NCBI RefSeq assembly: GCF_003097235.1
Contig: NZ_QEQQ01000005.1
Coordinates: forward strand, 244,113 to 308,112
Length of the DNA: 64,000 bases
Direction of reading: 5' to 3'
Source of the DNA: Pseudomonas sp. CC120222-01a
GTDB lineage: Bacteria > Pseudomonadota > Gammaproteobacteria > Pseudomonadales > Pseudomonadaceae
In this document: in pieces, positions 39,694 through 48,466 of the stretch
Layout: every line of letters begins with the position of its first letter
Position numbering within the stretch: position 1 is the stretch's first letter
Translations under genes and position numbers: made by a program
Notes under the pieces: generated by a model
Told to the model about the DNA's origin: nothing
The model's database searches: none
The model's input: the letters and a program-made list of their open reading frames with translations, nothing else

Positions 39694-40172
39694 ATGATGC
39701 GCACAGGAAGCCGCTTGTAATTCATGGATGGACTGTCTTTGCCCACCCGCTGTTCCTGGCCAAACTGGAAGCGCTGAGCGCACAAGTTCAGGCTCAGATG
39801 CAGAAAGACCCGGCGGGTTACACGAAGAAGAATGCTTTCAAACGGCTGGCGGCCATCAGACGCTTGGCATTTGATGTGATCCCCCAGGACCCAACCAAGG
39901 CGGAGTACCGGCAGGGCGCAACGCTGGGTAGTGACCACAAGCACTGGTTCAGAGCGAAGTTCTTCCAGCAATACCGATTGTTCTTTCGCTACCACGCTGC
40001 CAGCCGGATCATCGTGCTGGCATGGGTCAATGACGAATCTTGTAAGCGGGCCTACGACAGCAGCGACGACGCTTACAAAATCTTTCAAAAGATGCTGCTA
40101 ACCGGCCACCCTCCGGACGATTGGGATCAATTGCTGAAAGAGTGCGAGCCTGCACATGCCAGGCCCAGATAG
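39690..40172 (+). CDS. yhaV: Type II toxin YhaV (RelE-superfamily mRNA endoribonuclease)
   Basis: A 160-residue protein with YhaV motifs: VIHGWTVFAHPLFLAKLEAL at the start, KRLAAIRRLAFDVIPQDP, GSDHKHWFRAKFFQQYRLFFR and VLAWVNDE. E. coli YhaV cleaves mRNA at the ribosome and is held by PrlF. The gene is complete. The pair plus the next nuclease gene are lower in G+C than the flanking chromosome, suggesting acquisition. Confidence 0.9.
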   Translation: MNDAHRKPLVIHGWTVFAHPLFLAKLEALSAQVQAQMQKDPAGYTKKNAFKRLAAIRRLAFDVIPQDPTKAEYRQGATLGSDHKHWFRAKFFQQYRLFFRYHAASRIIVLAWVNDESCKRAYDSSDDAYKIFQKMLLTGHPPDDWDQLLKECEPAHARPR

Positions 40173-40178
40173 CAGCAC

Positions 40179-41219
40179 TCACTCTTGACGACTAGCCAGC
40201 TCGCGCTCGATCTGCTCGATACTGGGCAAGCTTGCCTGTAACTCTTCCGGCAACGCATCGGTCAACTGAAACTCAGCGACGCCAATCGGCTGGGCCTTGC
40301 CACGCAAGGCGTATTCAGCGACCACCTTGTTCTTGCCTTTGCAGAGCAACAAGCCAATCGTGGGATTGTCTTGCTCCAGCTTCATCTGCAGGTCAACTGC
40401 CGTGAGGTAGAAGCTCAGTTGCCCCAGATGTTCCGGCTTGAACTTTTCGGCCTTCAACTCTATGACCACATAGCAGCGCAGCTTCAGGTGATAAAACAGG
40501 AGGTCGATGTAAAAATCATCGCCTCCAACTTCCACAGGGACCTGGCGCCCAACGAAGGCAAAACCCGCTCCGAGGTCAAGCAGAAACTGAGTAATGTGTT
40601 CTACCAGTGCGGCTTCAATCTCTCGCTCACTGGCTTCCTGACCAACATCCAGAAAGTCGAACAGGTAAGGGTCCTTGAGAAGCTGACCCGCCAGGTCAGT
40701 GCCTGGGGACTTTAACCGCTCTGAAAAATTGGAAGTGACATTGCCTTCCCTCTCCAGCAATCTGGACTCGATGTGCATCTGCAAGGTGGATCGTGACCAC
40801 CCGCACTCCGATGCTCGCGCCGCATACGCAAGCCTCTCGTCCGGTTTCTTAAGCTTCGTCAGCAGCACCAGATTATGGCCCCAAGGCAATTGTCCAACAG
40901 CCTGTTGGACAATTGCCTCATCTGGCCAAGCTTCAGCAAACGCACGCATGTACATCAGATTGGCCCGAGAGAACCCCTTCATCGCGGGAAAGGCGGTTTT
41001 CAGGTCATGAGCCAGCCGCCCTATGACCTTGGCGCCCCAACCTTGAGCTGCTTGACGTTCGATAATATCTCGCCCAAGACGCCAATAAAGCCCTACCAGC
41101 TCCCGATTCACGGCAAGGCTGGCCTTTTGCTGGGCTTTATGAATCCGGACTTTCAGATCAGCAAGCCAGGTACTGTAACCCTGGGGCGTGTCGATCAGAG
41201 CCAACGGTTTATCAGGCAT
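40179..41219 (-). CDS. YhcG/DUF1016 family PD-(D/E)XK nuclease
   Basis: A 346-residue protein with N-terminal DUF1016 region (about 12-160, including VGQLPWGHN) and a C-terminal PD-(D/E)XK nuclease fold: Asp239 in FYIDLLFYH, Glu254 and Lys256 in VIELKAEKF, and Gln267 in GQLSFYL. It is convergent with yhaV (stops seven bases apart). One 60-base line (40441-40500) is only 47% G+C by count, pointing to foreign origin. A perfect 35-base palindrome lies within the coding sequence at 40884-40918. DUF1016 proteins often occur on mobile or defence islands; no direct function is known to me. Confidence 0.88.
   Translation of the reverse strand: MPDKPLALIDTPQGYSTWLADLKVRIHKAQQKASLAVNRELVGLYWRLGRDIIERQAAQGWGAKVIGRLAHDLKTAFPAMKGFSRANLMYMRAFAEAWPDEAIVQQAVGQLPWGHNLVLLTKLKKPDERLAYAARASECGWSRSTLQMHIESRLLEREGNVTSNFSERLKSPGTDLAGQLLKDPYLFDFLDVGQEASEREIEAALVEHITQFLLDLGAGFAFVGRQVPVEVGGDDFYIDLLFYHLKLRCYVVIELKAEKFKPEHLGQLSFYLTAVDLQMKLEQDNPTIGLLLCKGKNKVVAEYALRGKAQPIGVAEFQLTDALPEELQASLPSIEQIERELASRQE
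40884..40918. repeat. Perfect 17-bp inverted repeat inside the YhcG gene
   Basis: Arms 40884-40900 and 40902-40918 (AGGCAATTGTCCAACAG and its exact complement) with one base between them. They encode residues EAIVQQAVGQLP of the nuclease. The site is unrelated to the prlF operator, though both contain GCAAT. Confidence 0.9.
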
Positions 41220-41398
41220 GGGGAGACTTCCTCAAACAGGCGACGGACTGCTTTAATGGCGTCCCAGACTGCTCCCCTGGAAATACAACGCCAATAGCTG
41301 CCCCCATCGACTTTTCCTTGATTCAAGTAGGCTTTTTCCTAAAGCCCCTCCGCCCCCTGCAACGAACAACACGTTCACGACATTTCACGTGATCAGCT

Positions 41399-42259
41399 TT
41401 ATCCCTCGCTCGGCTTCACCACCACCGTACAGGTCGTCCCCGCCGCCAGCAGGAAACCGTCCGGCACTTCATCGATGTGAATCCGCACCGGCACCCGCTG
41501 CGCCAGGCGCACCCAGTTGAAGGTCGGGTTCACATCGGCGATCAGCTCGCGGCTCTGTGGGTTGTCGCGGTCGTAGATGCCGCGGGCGATGCTCTCCACA
41601 TGCCCCTTGATGCGCTCACCGCTCATCATCTGCAGCTCGGCCTGGTCGCCGACCTTCACATGCGGCAACTTGGTTTCCTCGAAGAAGCCGTAGACCCAGA
41701 ACGAGTTCTCGTCGACCACTGCCATCACCGCTTCGCCGGTACGCGCATAGTCGCCCTTGTGGATGTTCAGGTTGGTCACGTAGCCGTCTACCGTGGCGAC
41801 GATATGGGTGCGCTTGAGGTTCAGCTCGGCCGCCGCCAGTTCAGCCTGGGCCTGCTGGTAGTCGGCCAGGGCGGAGTTGGCGATGTTGCTGGCGTCGTCG
41901 CGGTTTTCCTTGGAGATCACCAGGTTGTCCATGTCGGCGCGGCGCTTGGCGTTTACCTTGCGCATTTCCCAGGTGGCCTTGCGCGAGGCGACCAAGGCCT
42001 TGGCCTGGTCGACCGCCAGCTGGTAGTGCTCAGGGTCGATCTGGATCAGCAGGTCGCCCTTCTTCACCCGCTGGTTATCCTTGACCGGCACATCTACCAC
42101 ATAGCCCGGCACGTCGGCGGCGACGTTGATGATGTCGGCGCGCACGCGGCCATCGCGGGTCCACGGCGTGGTCATGTAGTGCAACCACAACTGGCGACCG
42201 ATCACCACGGCAGCGGTCAGCACCAGCAGGGTGGCGATCAGGCTGAAGAACTTTTTCAT
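41399..42259 (-). CDS. HlyD/AaeA-like membrane fusion protein
   Basis: A 286-residue periplasmic adaptor with an N-terminal anchor (about 5-24) and lipoyl-like halves (VPGYVVDVPVKDNQRVKKGDL and THIVATVDGYVTNLNIHKGDYA). This size and sequence fit AaeA/YiaV-type adaptors that serve FUSC pumps, which in E. coli export aromatic carboxylic acids. Starts ten bases after DUF1656. Confidence 0.9.
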   Translation of the reverse strand: MKKFFSLIATLLVLTAAVVIGRQLWLHYMTTPWTRDGRVRADIINVAADVPGYVVDVPVKDNQRVKKGDLLIQIDPEHYQLAVDQAKALVASRKATWEMRKVNAKRRADMDNLVISKENRDDASNIANSALADYQQAQAELAAAELNLKRTHIVATVDGYVTNLNIHKGDYARTGEAVMAVVDENSFWVYGFFEETKLPHVKVGDQAELQMMSGERIKGHVESIARGIYDRDNPQSRELIADVNPTFNWVRLAQRVPVRIHIDEVPDGFLLAAGTTCTVVVKPSEG

Positions 42260-42269
42260 CGAAGGATTC

Positions 42270-42470
42270 TCACCAGTAGAGCGACAGCGCCAGGGCGCCG
42301 AACAGGCAGACGAACAGGCTCAGGCGCAGCAGCGCCGGGTGCCAGAAGAAGCGGTAGCCATCATGGCTGGCAATGAACCGGTCCAGGCCCCAGGCCAGGC
42401 CCAGGGCGAACAGGAACATCAAGGTCATAGTGGGCATGTACACGCCATGGAAGGCGATCTCACGGGGCAT
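42270..42470 (-). CDS. DUF1656 small membrane protein (YtcA/AaeX-like)
   Basis: A 66-residue protein MPREIAFHGVYMPTMTLMFL... with two membrane helices (about 10-29 and 44-64). Such DUF1656 proteins sit between FUSC and HlyD genes in aromatic-acid efflux operons (AaeX in E. coli). The start overlaps the end of the FUSC gene by 11 bases. Confidence 0.88.
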   Translation of the reverse strand: MPREIAFHGVYMPTMTLMFLFALGLAWGLDRFIASHDGYRFFWHPALLRLSLFVCLFGALALSLYW

Positions 42471-44637
42471 GATGAAGTCCTTTCGCCGGTGCCAGCGGCG
42501 ACTGTGGGTCCAGCAGGGATGAACGGATGAAGTGCAGGTAGCTCTGCGCACGGCGCAGCACCGAGGTGTCGAAGTGCCGGGCGAAAGGTTCGTCGGTGGC
42601 CTGCACGCGAGCGATGGCGTGGTCCACCGCGACCAGTGCGCGCTCGTGGTTGCTGGCGCTGGGCTGCAGGAACAGGCGGGCCAGGGCGCGGCCCATGACC
42701 CGAATGGCCTGGCGCCACGGCTGTGACTCGGCGTAGGCCGGGTGGATCGGGGCACGGGCCTGCTCCTTGCGCAGTTCGATGATCGCGTGGCCGATCTCCA
42801 GCACGGTGAACATCCAGCCCATCAGTTGGCTCTGCACCTGCGGCTTGCCGGCCGCCAGGCCATAGGCCTGGTGCAACAGGTCGCGGGTGCGGCTTTCGAA
42901 GGCCGAGCCGAGGCCGCGCAGGCGGCCGCTGATGGCAAACAGCACCTGCCCGCGCAGCTCCTGCTCCAGGCGGCTCCACAGCCAGCGGCTGTTCGGCGGC
43001 AGGATGATCGCCCCTGCCGCAGCGCAGACGAACATGCCGATGACCATGCCGATGTAGTCGTTGATGAAGCTGTACGGGTCGTAGACGGTCAGGTTGTTGG
43101 GCACCGAGCCGATGGCGAAGAACACCAGCAGGCCAATGCCGTAACCGGCGTACGCCGGCCGCGACGAGAGGAATGCACCGAGCACGAACACCGGCGCCAG
43201 GACCATGCACAGCAGCGGGAAGCCGTCGATCCAGGGGAACACGAAGAAGGTTTCGAAGAAGCCGATGAAAGCCCCGATCGCCGTGCCGCAGGCCATCTGG
43301 AACGACATGCGCTTGGGGTTCGGCGAAGCGGCCGAGAGGCCCACGGTGACGGTGGCGATCAGGGTCATCATGGCGCCGCTGGGCCAGTCGCTCATCAGCC
43401 AGTAGCTGCCCAGCAGCAACAGCACCGCCGAAGCGCGCACACCAGCGGCCAGCGACACCAGCCAGCTGGTCTGCGCCACGTAGGGTTCGTCCCACTGCTC
43501 GCGCTCGTGCTTGTGCGCGGCCAGCGAGGCGTGGGTCTCGGCGTAGCTGTACATCTCGTCGACGAAGCGGTAGAGCAGCTCGAACGCGGTGTGGAAGTCG
43601 AGCAGGTCGGATTCGCTGGGCTGGGTTGCCACATAGTCGGCGCGCAGGCCACGCACCTGCGCCTGCAGGCCTTCCTTGTAGGCCGCCAGCTCCAGGGTCA
43701 GGCGCAGCGCATCGGCGTCGGTCAGGGCCCGGCCGACATAGGGCTGCAGCAGCTCCACCAAGGTGTTCAGGCCCGGCTCGATGGCGCCGACGATCTGCAG
43801 CGGGCCGCGGGCGCGCAGGCGCTCCAGCAGGCGGTGCAAGGCGTTGAAGCGGGTGGTGATGGCCATGAACTCGCTGTTCATGCGCACCAGGCGGCCAGAG
43901 CGGCGGCGCATGTGCGGGTCTTCGAAGGCGGTGACGTTGCGCAGGCTCTCCAGCCCCACCGCTTCGGCGACGAAGCGCACGTTGCTGCTCTCGAAGCGGT
44001 CGCGCTGGCTATCGCCACGCAAGGCTTCCACCACTACCCCGGCGAATACGCCAAAGCGCTGGTACAGGGCGTTGCGCATGGCGGCACTGGCCGACTGCGG
44101 CAGGATCGCAGCGCTGACGAAGGTCGACACCAGGATGCCCAGGGCGATTTCCAGCACCCGCCATACGGCCGCCATGAACGCCTGGTCCGGGTGCTGCAGC
44201 ACGGGCAGGCCGATCATCGCCGCGGTGTAGCCGGCGAGCACGAAGCCATAGGCGCGGAAGGTGCGGTAGCGCATGGCGCCGGCCGAGCACAGGCCAACCC
44301 ACACTGCCAGGCTGGGCAGGAACAGTTCGGTGTTCTGCGGGAAGATGGCAATCAGCGCGACCATCATCGCCGAGCCGGCCAGGGTGCCAAGCACCCGGTA
44401 GAAGCTCTTGGCGAACACATGGCCGCTCTGCGGCTGCATGACGATGAACACGGTAATCATCGCCGTGCGCGGTTGCGGCAATTCCAGGCGCATGGCCAGC
44501 CACAGGGTGATGAACGCGGCCGCCAGCACCTTGAAGATGTACACCCAGGTCACCCCGTCGGTGCGCGCCCAGGCGAAGAAGCCCCGGCGCCATTCCAGGC
44601 TCTGCAGCCAGCGCACGGGCAAACTGGAAGTGCTCAT
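42460..44637 (-). CDS. FUSC-family inner-membrane transporter (AaeB/YccS-like)
   Basis: A 725-residue protein with two membrane-spanning blocks (about 30-180 and 395-530), each a set of hydrophobic helices beginning with motifs like PRTAMITVFIVMQPQSG and PSGAMMTLIATVTVG, and large cytoplasmic regions. It is the pump subunit paired with the HlyD, DUF1656 and NodT genes. Aromatic-acid export is inferred from the AaeAB comparison. Confidence 0.9.
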   Translation of the reverse strand: MSTSSLPVRWLQSLEWRRGFFAWARTDGVTWVYIFKVLAAAFITLWLAMRLELPQPRTAMITVFIVMQPQSGHVFAKSFYRVLGTLAGSAMMVALIAIFPQNTELFLPSLAVWVGLCSAGAMRYRTFRAYGFVLAGYTAAMIGLPVLQHPDQAFMAAVWRVLEIALGILVSTFVSAAILPQSASAAMRNALYQRFGVFAGVVVEALRGDSQRDRFESSNVRFVAEAVGLESLRNVTAFEDPHMRRRSGRLVRMNSEFMAITTRFNALHRLLERLRARGPLQIVGAIEPGLNTLVELLQPYVGRALTDADALRLTLELAAYKEGLQAQVRGLRADYVATQPSESDLLDFHTAFELLYRFVDEMYSYAETHASLAAHKHEREQWDEPYVAQTSWLVSLAAGVRASAVLLLLGSYWLMSDWPSGAMMTLIATVTVGLSAASPNPKRMSFQMACGTAIGAFIGFFETFFVFPWIDGFPLLCMVLAPVFVLGAFLSSRPAYAGYGIGLLVFFAIGSVPNNLTVYDPYSFINDYIGMVIGMFVCAAAGAIILPPNSRWLWSRLEQELRGQVLFAISGRLRGLGSAFESRTRDLLHQAYGLAAGKPQVQSQLMGWMFTVLEIGHAIIELRKEQARAPIHPAYAESQPWRQAIRVMGRALARLFLQPSASNHERALVAVDHAIARVQATDEPFARHFDTSVLRRAQSYLHFIRSSLLDPQSPLAPAKGLHHAP

Positions 44638-46163
44638 TCGGCGTTATCCGGCTTCTTGTCGAAAATGGCCAGGGTGGCCGGGGTTTTCGGCGCGGCCTGG
44701 CGTTCTTCCTTCGGCACGTCCTGGCCAGCCTGCAGGCCGCCGCCCAGGGCGGTGACCAGCTCGGCATGGGCAATCAGGCGTGCAGCCTGCACCTGCTGCT
44801 GCACCTGCTGTTGGCGGAACAACAGGGTCTGCGCATTGAGCACATTGAGGTAGTCGGTCAGGCCGCGCTGGAAGGCTACCGTGGCGATGTCGTAGGTCTT
44901 CTGTGCAGCGGCCACCGACTCGGCGGCGAAGTGCGACTGCTCCTTCATCGATTCCCGGCGGATCAGCTGGTCGGAAATGTTCTTCAGCGCACCGACCACT
45001 GTCTGGTTGTAGCGCGCCACGGCCACGTCATAACCCGCCGAGGCAACGCCCAGTTGCGAGCGCAGGCGGCCGCCGTCGAAGATCGGCAGGCTGATCGCCG
45101 GGCCGACGTTGTAGTTGAACTTGCGCCCGGTCAGGAACTCCAGCGGGCCACCGCCGGTGGCCATGAAGCCGAGGCTGCCGACCAGGTCGACGTTGGGGAA
45201 GAAACCGGCATGGGCGACATCGATGCCACGGGCCTGGGCGGCGACCTGCCAGCGGCTGGCGACCACGTCCGGTCGCTGGCCGACCAGTTCGGCTGGCAGG
45301 TTCGATGGCAGTTTCAGAGGCGCCGCGAGGGCCAGGGTCGGCCGTTGCAACTGTGCGCCCTCCCCTGGGCCTTTGCCCGCCAGCGCCGCCAGCTGGTTGC
45401 GGGTCAGGGCGATTTCCTCGTCGAGGCTGTCGAGCTGGCGATGGGTTTCGGGCAGCGGTGCCTCGGCCTGGCTGACTTCGAAATGGGTGCCGATGCCGCC
45501 GTCCAGGCGACGCTTGGCCAGGGCCAGGATCTGCTCCTGCTGCTCGAGCTCGGCCTTGACGATGTCACGCTGGGCGAAATGCAGGCTCAGCTGGATGTAG
45601 GCACGCACCACGTTGTTCTGCAGTTCCAGCTGCGCCTGGCGGGCCTCGGCCACGCTCATGTGCGCCTGGTCCACCGCCTGCTCGCTGGCGTTGCGTTCGC
45701 GGCCCCACAGGTCCAGCGCGTAGCTGAAGCCGAAGGCGGCGTTGTTGTCCCAGGTGTTGGCGCCCGACAACGCGCCAGGGCCGTAGAACTGATCCTCGGG
45801 CCAGTTGTGCCGCTTGAGCGTGGCGTCACCATTGACCTGGAGCTTTTCCGCCGACTCGACCACACCGGCCATGGCCTTGGCTTCACGCACACGCGCCGCC
45901 GCCATGGCCAGGCTCGGGCTACCGGCCACGGCCAGGTCGATCCAGCGGTCGAGTTGTGGGTCGCCATAGGCCTGCCACCAGCGCTGCTCAGGCCAGTGCG
46001 CGTCGCTGGCCGCTTCGCGAATGGCCGCGTCGGTGGTCAAGGTATTGGCTTGCAGGGTCTTGCTTTGCGGGGCGATACCCCAGGTTCCGATACAGCCGCT
46101 CAAGGTGAGACTAAGGGCACAGGCACTGAACACTTGAAGCGTTCTGATGATGCGACGCGGCAC
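44634..46163 (-). CDS. NodT-family outer-membrane efflux lipoprotein
   Basis: A 509-residue outer-membrane factor, lipobox LSGC (Cys24), two OEP repeats with LDLWGRERNASEQAVDQAH near 175 and LPIFDGGRLRSQLGVASAGYD near 370. First gene of the efflux operon; its stop overlaps the FUSC start (ATGA). Regulated probably by the divergent LysR gene, 180 bases away. Confidence 0.92.
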   Translation of the reverse strand: MPRRIIRTLQVFSACALSLTLSGCIGTWGIAPQSKTLQANTLTTDAAIREAASDAHWPEQRWWQAYGDPQLDRWIDLAVAGSPSLAMAAARVREAKAMAGVVESAEKLQVNGDATLKRHNWPEDQFYGPGALSGANTWDNNAAFGFSYALDLWGRERNASEQAVDQAHMSVAEARQAQLELQNNVVRAYIQLSLHFAQRDIVKAELEQQEQILALAKRRLDGGIGTHFEVSQAEAPLPETHRQLDSLDEEIALTRNQLAALAGKGPGEGAQLQRPTLALAAPLKLPSNLPAELVGQRPDVVASRWQVAAQARGIDVAHAGFFPNVDLVGSLGFMATGGGPLEFLTGRKFNYNVGPAISLPIFDGGRLRSQLGVASAGYDVAVARYNQTVVGALKNISDQLIRRESMKEQSHFAAESVAAAQKTYDIATVAFQRGLTDYLNVLNAQTLLFRQQQVQQQVQAARLIAHAELVTALGGGLQAGQDVPKEERQAAPKTPATLAIFDKKPDNAE

Positions 46164-46343
46164 AGCTGCGATTTCCCGAGGAAGAGGTGGAGGGGCCGGG
46201 CAATTCTAGGGGGCCGCTGCACTGGCGATAAGCGCATATTCCTGCGAATCTTTGTTACCGAAACAGCGATAATCCGGCTTTGGTCGAACGCACATTCGCG
46301 TTACTTCGTGACACAATTTTGTCCTCTACCTTGAGAGTGACCC

Positions 46344-47291
46344 ATGGACACCCTGCAAAATATGCGTGCTTTCAGTTGCGTAGCCCAGCTAGGCAGCTTT
46401 ACCGCTGCCGCGGCGCAACTGGATACGACCACCGCGAACGTGTCGCGGGCGGTCTCCAACCTGGAAGCCCATCTGCAAACCCGGCTGCTCAACCGCACCA
46501 CCCGGCGCATCGCCCTGACCGAAGCCGGCAAGCGCTACCTGATGCGCTGTGAACAGATTCTTACCTACGTCGAAGAAGCCGAAGCCGAAGCCAGCGACGC
46601 CCATGCCCGGCCCGCCGGCCAGCTGAAGGTGCATTCGATGACCGGGGTCGGTCAGCACTTCGTGGTCGATGCCATCGCCCGTTACCGCGAGTCGCACCCG
46701 GACGTGACCTTCGACCTGACCATGGCCAACCGCGTGCCCGACCTGCTCGACGAGGGTTACGACGTGTCCATCGTGCTGGCCACCGAGCTGCCAGACTCCG
46801 GTTTCGTCTCGCAGCGCCTGGGCATCACCTACAGCATTGTCTGTGCCTCGCCCGAGTACGTGGCCAAGCATGGTTTTGCGCACAAGCCGATCGACCTGCT
46901 CCAGCATTCCTGCCTGCGCATGGTCAGCCCGGTGATCCCGCTGGAAAAATGGCTGTTCGACGGCCCGGAAGGCCAGGAACTGGTCAACATCACCAGCTCG
47001 CCGTTCCAGGTCAACTCGGCGGATGCGATGAAAACCGCGATCCGCAGCGGCATGGGCATGGGCGTGTTGCCGATCTACTCGGTGATCGATGGCCTGCGTG
47101 ACGGCAGCCTGGTGCGGGTGATGCCGGAGTACCGGCTGCAGGAACTGAACCTGTATGCCATCTACCCTTCGCGCCAGTACCTGGATGCCAAGATCAAGAC
47201 CTGGGTCGAATACCTGCGCAACTCGCTGCCGGAAATTCTGGCGGCCCATGAGGCCGACCTGAAAACCCATGAATTGCTGATCGCCAACTGA
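46344..47291 (+). CDS. LysR-family regulator divergent from the FUSC efflux operon
   Basis: A 315-residue regulator with N-terminal winged helix (MDTLQNMRAFSCVAQLGSFT, TTANVSRAVSNLEAHLQTRLLNR) and C-terminal substrate-binding fold. The divergent arrangement with the efflux operon mirrors AaeR-AaeXAB, so an aromatic acid is the likely inducer (inference). I found no convincing T-N11-A palindrome shared by both promoters. Confidence 0.9.
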   Translation: MDTLQNMRAFSCVAQLGSFTAAAAQLDTTTANVSRAVSNLEAHLQTRLLNRTTRRIALTEAGKRYLMRCEQILTYVEEAEAEASDAHARPAGQLKVHSMTGVGQHFVVDAIARYRESHPDVTFDLTMANRVPDLLDEGYDVSIVLATELPDSGFVSQRLGITYSIVCASPEYVAKHGFAHKPIDLLQHSCLRMVSPVIPLEKWLFDGPEGQELVNITSSPFQVNSADAMKTAIRSGMGMGVLPIYSVIDGLRDGSLVRVMPEYRLQELNLYAIYPSRQYLDAKIKTWVEYLRNSLPEILAAHEADLKTHELLIAN

Positions 47292-47371
47292 AAAAGCTGC
47301 TGCACCACGGCGGTGGACAATGGTAGGTTGCTAACCAATCAACCCCAGCCACCGCCCTGAGAAGTTGCCCG

Positions 47372-48346
47372 ATGAAAAAGACCGTCCTGGCCTTCAGCCG
47401 CATCACCCCGGCCATGGCCGAGCGCCTGCAGCAAGACTTCAACGTGATCGTGCCGAACCCCAAGCTCGGCGATATCAGTGCCCAGTTCAACGAAGCCCTG
47501 CCCGAGGCCCACGGCCTGATCGGCGCCGGCCGCAAGCTCGGCCGCACGCAGCTCGAAGGCGCGGGCAAGCTCGAAGTGGTGTCCAGCGTCTCGGTAGGCT
47601 TCGACAATTACGACGTCGACTATTTCAACGAGCGCGGCATCGCCCTGACCAACACCCCAGACGTGCTCACCGAAAGCACCGCCGACCTGGGCTTCTCGCT
47701 GATCATGGGCTGCGCCCGCCGTACCGCCGAGCTCGACGCCTGGACCAAGGCCGGCAACTGGCAGGCCACGGTTGCCCCTTCGCACTTCGGTAGCGATGTG
47801 CATGACAAGACGCTGGGCATCGTCGGCCTGGGAAATATCGGCGCCGCCATCGCCCGCCGCGGCCGCTTCGGCTTCAACATGTCGATCCTGTATGCCGGCA
47901 ACAGCCGCAAGACCGCGCTGGAACAGGAACTGGGCGCCCAGTACCGCAGCCTCGAGCAGCTGCTGGCCGAGGCCGACTTCGTCTGCCTGGTGGTGCCGCT
48001 GTCCGACGCCACGCGCAAGTTGATCGGCGCCCGTGAACTGAAGCTGATGAAACCGAGCGCGTTCCTGATCAACATCGCCCGTGGCCCGGTGGTCGACGAG
48101 GCGGCGCTGATCGAGGCGCTGCAGAACGGCACCATTCGCGGCGCAGGGCTGGATGTGTATGAGAAGGAGCCGCTGAGCGAGTCGCCGCTGTTCCAGCTGC
48201 CCAATGCGCTGACCTTGCCGCACATTGGTTCGGCGACTGCCGAGACCCGCGAGGCCATGGCCAACCGGGCGATGGAGAACCTGCGGGCGGCGTTGCTCGG
48301 TGAGCGGCCACGGGATCTGGTGAATCCACAGGTTTGGAAAGGTTGA
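47372..48346 (+). CDS. ghrB: D-2-hydroxyacid dehydrogenase / glyoxylate-hydroxypyruvate reductase, GhrB type
   Basis: A 324-residue cytoplasmic NAD(P)H-dependent reductase of glyoxylate, hydroxypyruvate or 2-keto-gluconate. Cofactor motif GLGNIG (152-157), catalytic Arg237 (INIARGPVVDE), Glu266 (YEKEP) and His284 (LPHIGSAT). The size and closeness to GhrB/2-ketoaldonate reductase support the name; exact substrate is not certain. Monocistronic, followed by a REP pair. Confidence 0.85.
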   Translation: MKKTVLAFSRITPAMAERLQQDFNVIVPNPKLGDISAQFNEALPEAHGLIGAGRKLGRTQLEGAGKLEVVSSVSVGFDNYDVDYFNERGIALTNTPDVLTESTADLGFSLIMGCARRTAELDAWTKAGNWQATVAPSHFGSDVHDKTLGIVGLGNIGAAIARRGRFGFNMSILYAGNSRKTALEQELGAQYRSLEQLLAEADFVCLVVPLSDATRKLIGARELKLMKPSAFLINIARGPVVDEAALIEALQNGTIRGAGLDVYEKEPLSESPLFQLPNALTLPHIGSATAETREAMANRAMENLRAALLGERPRDLVNPQVWKG

Positions 48347-48372
48347 AGGTTCTCTAGCGCCTGTACCGGCGT

Positions 48373-48444
48373 CTTCGCGGGCGCGCCCGCTCCCACAGGT
48401 AACGCACAAGGCTCAAGCCTGTGGGAGCGGGCGTGCCCGCGAAG
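48373..48444. repeat. REP pair in inverted orientation
   Basis: Facing copies CTTCGCGGGCGCGCCCGCTC and GAGCGGGCGTGCCCGCGAAG between the convergent ghrB and glycosyltransferase genes. Confidence 0.85.
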
Positions 48445-48466
48445 AGGCCAGTACTAACAACAGATC

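Noticed and set aside
39278..41396. TGATCAG present at both ends of the toxin-antitoxin/nuclease islet as a possible target duplication
   Set aside because: Seven bases, six of them self-complementary, are too short to distinguish from chance, and no integrase gene is present.
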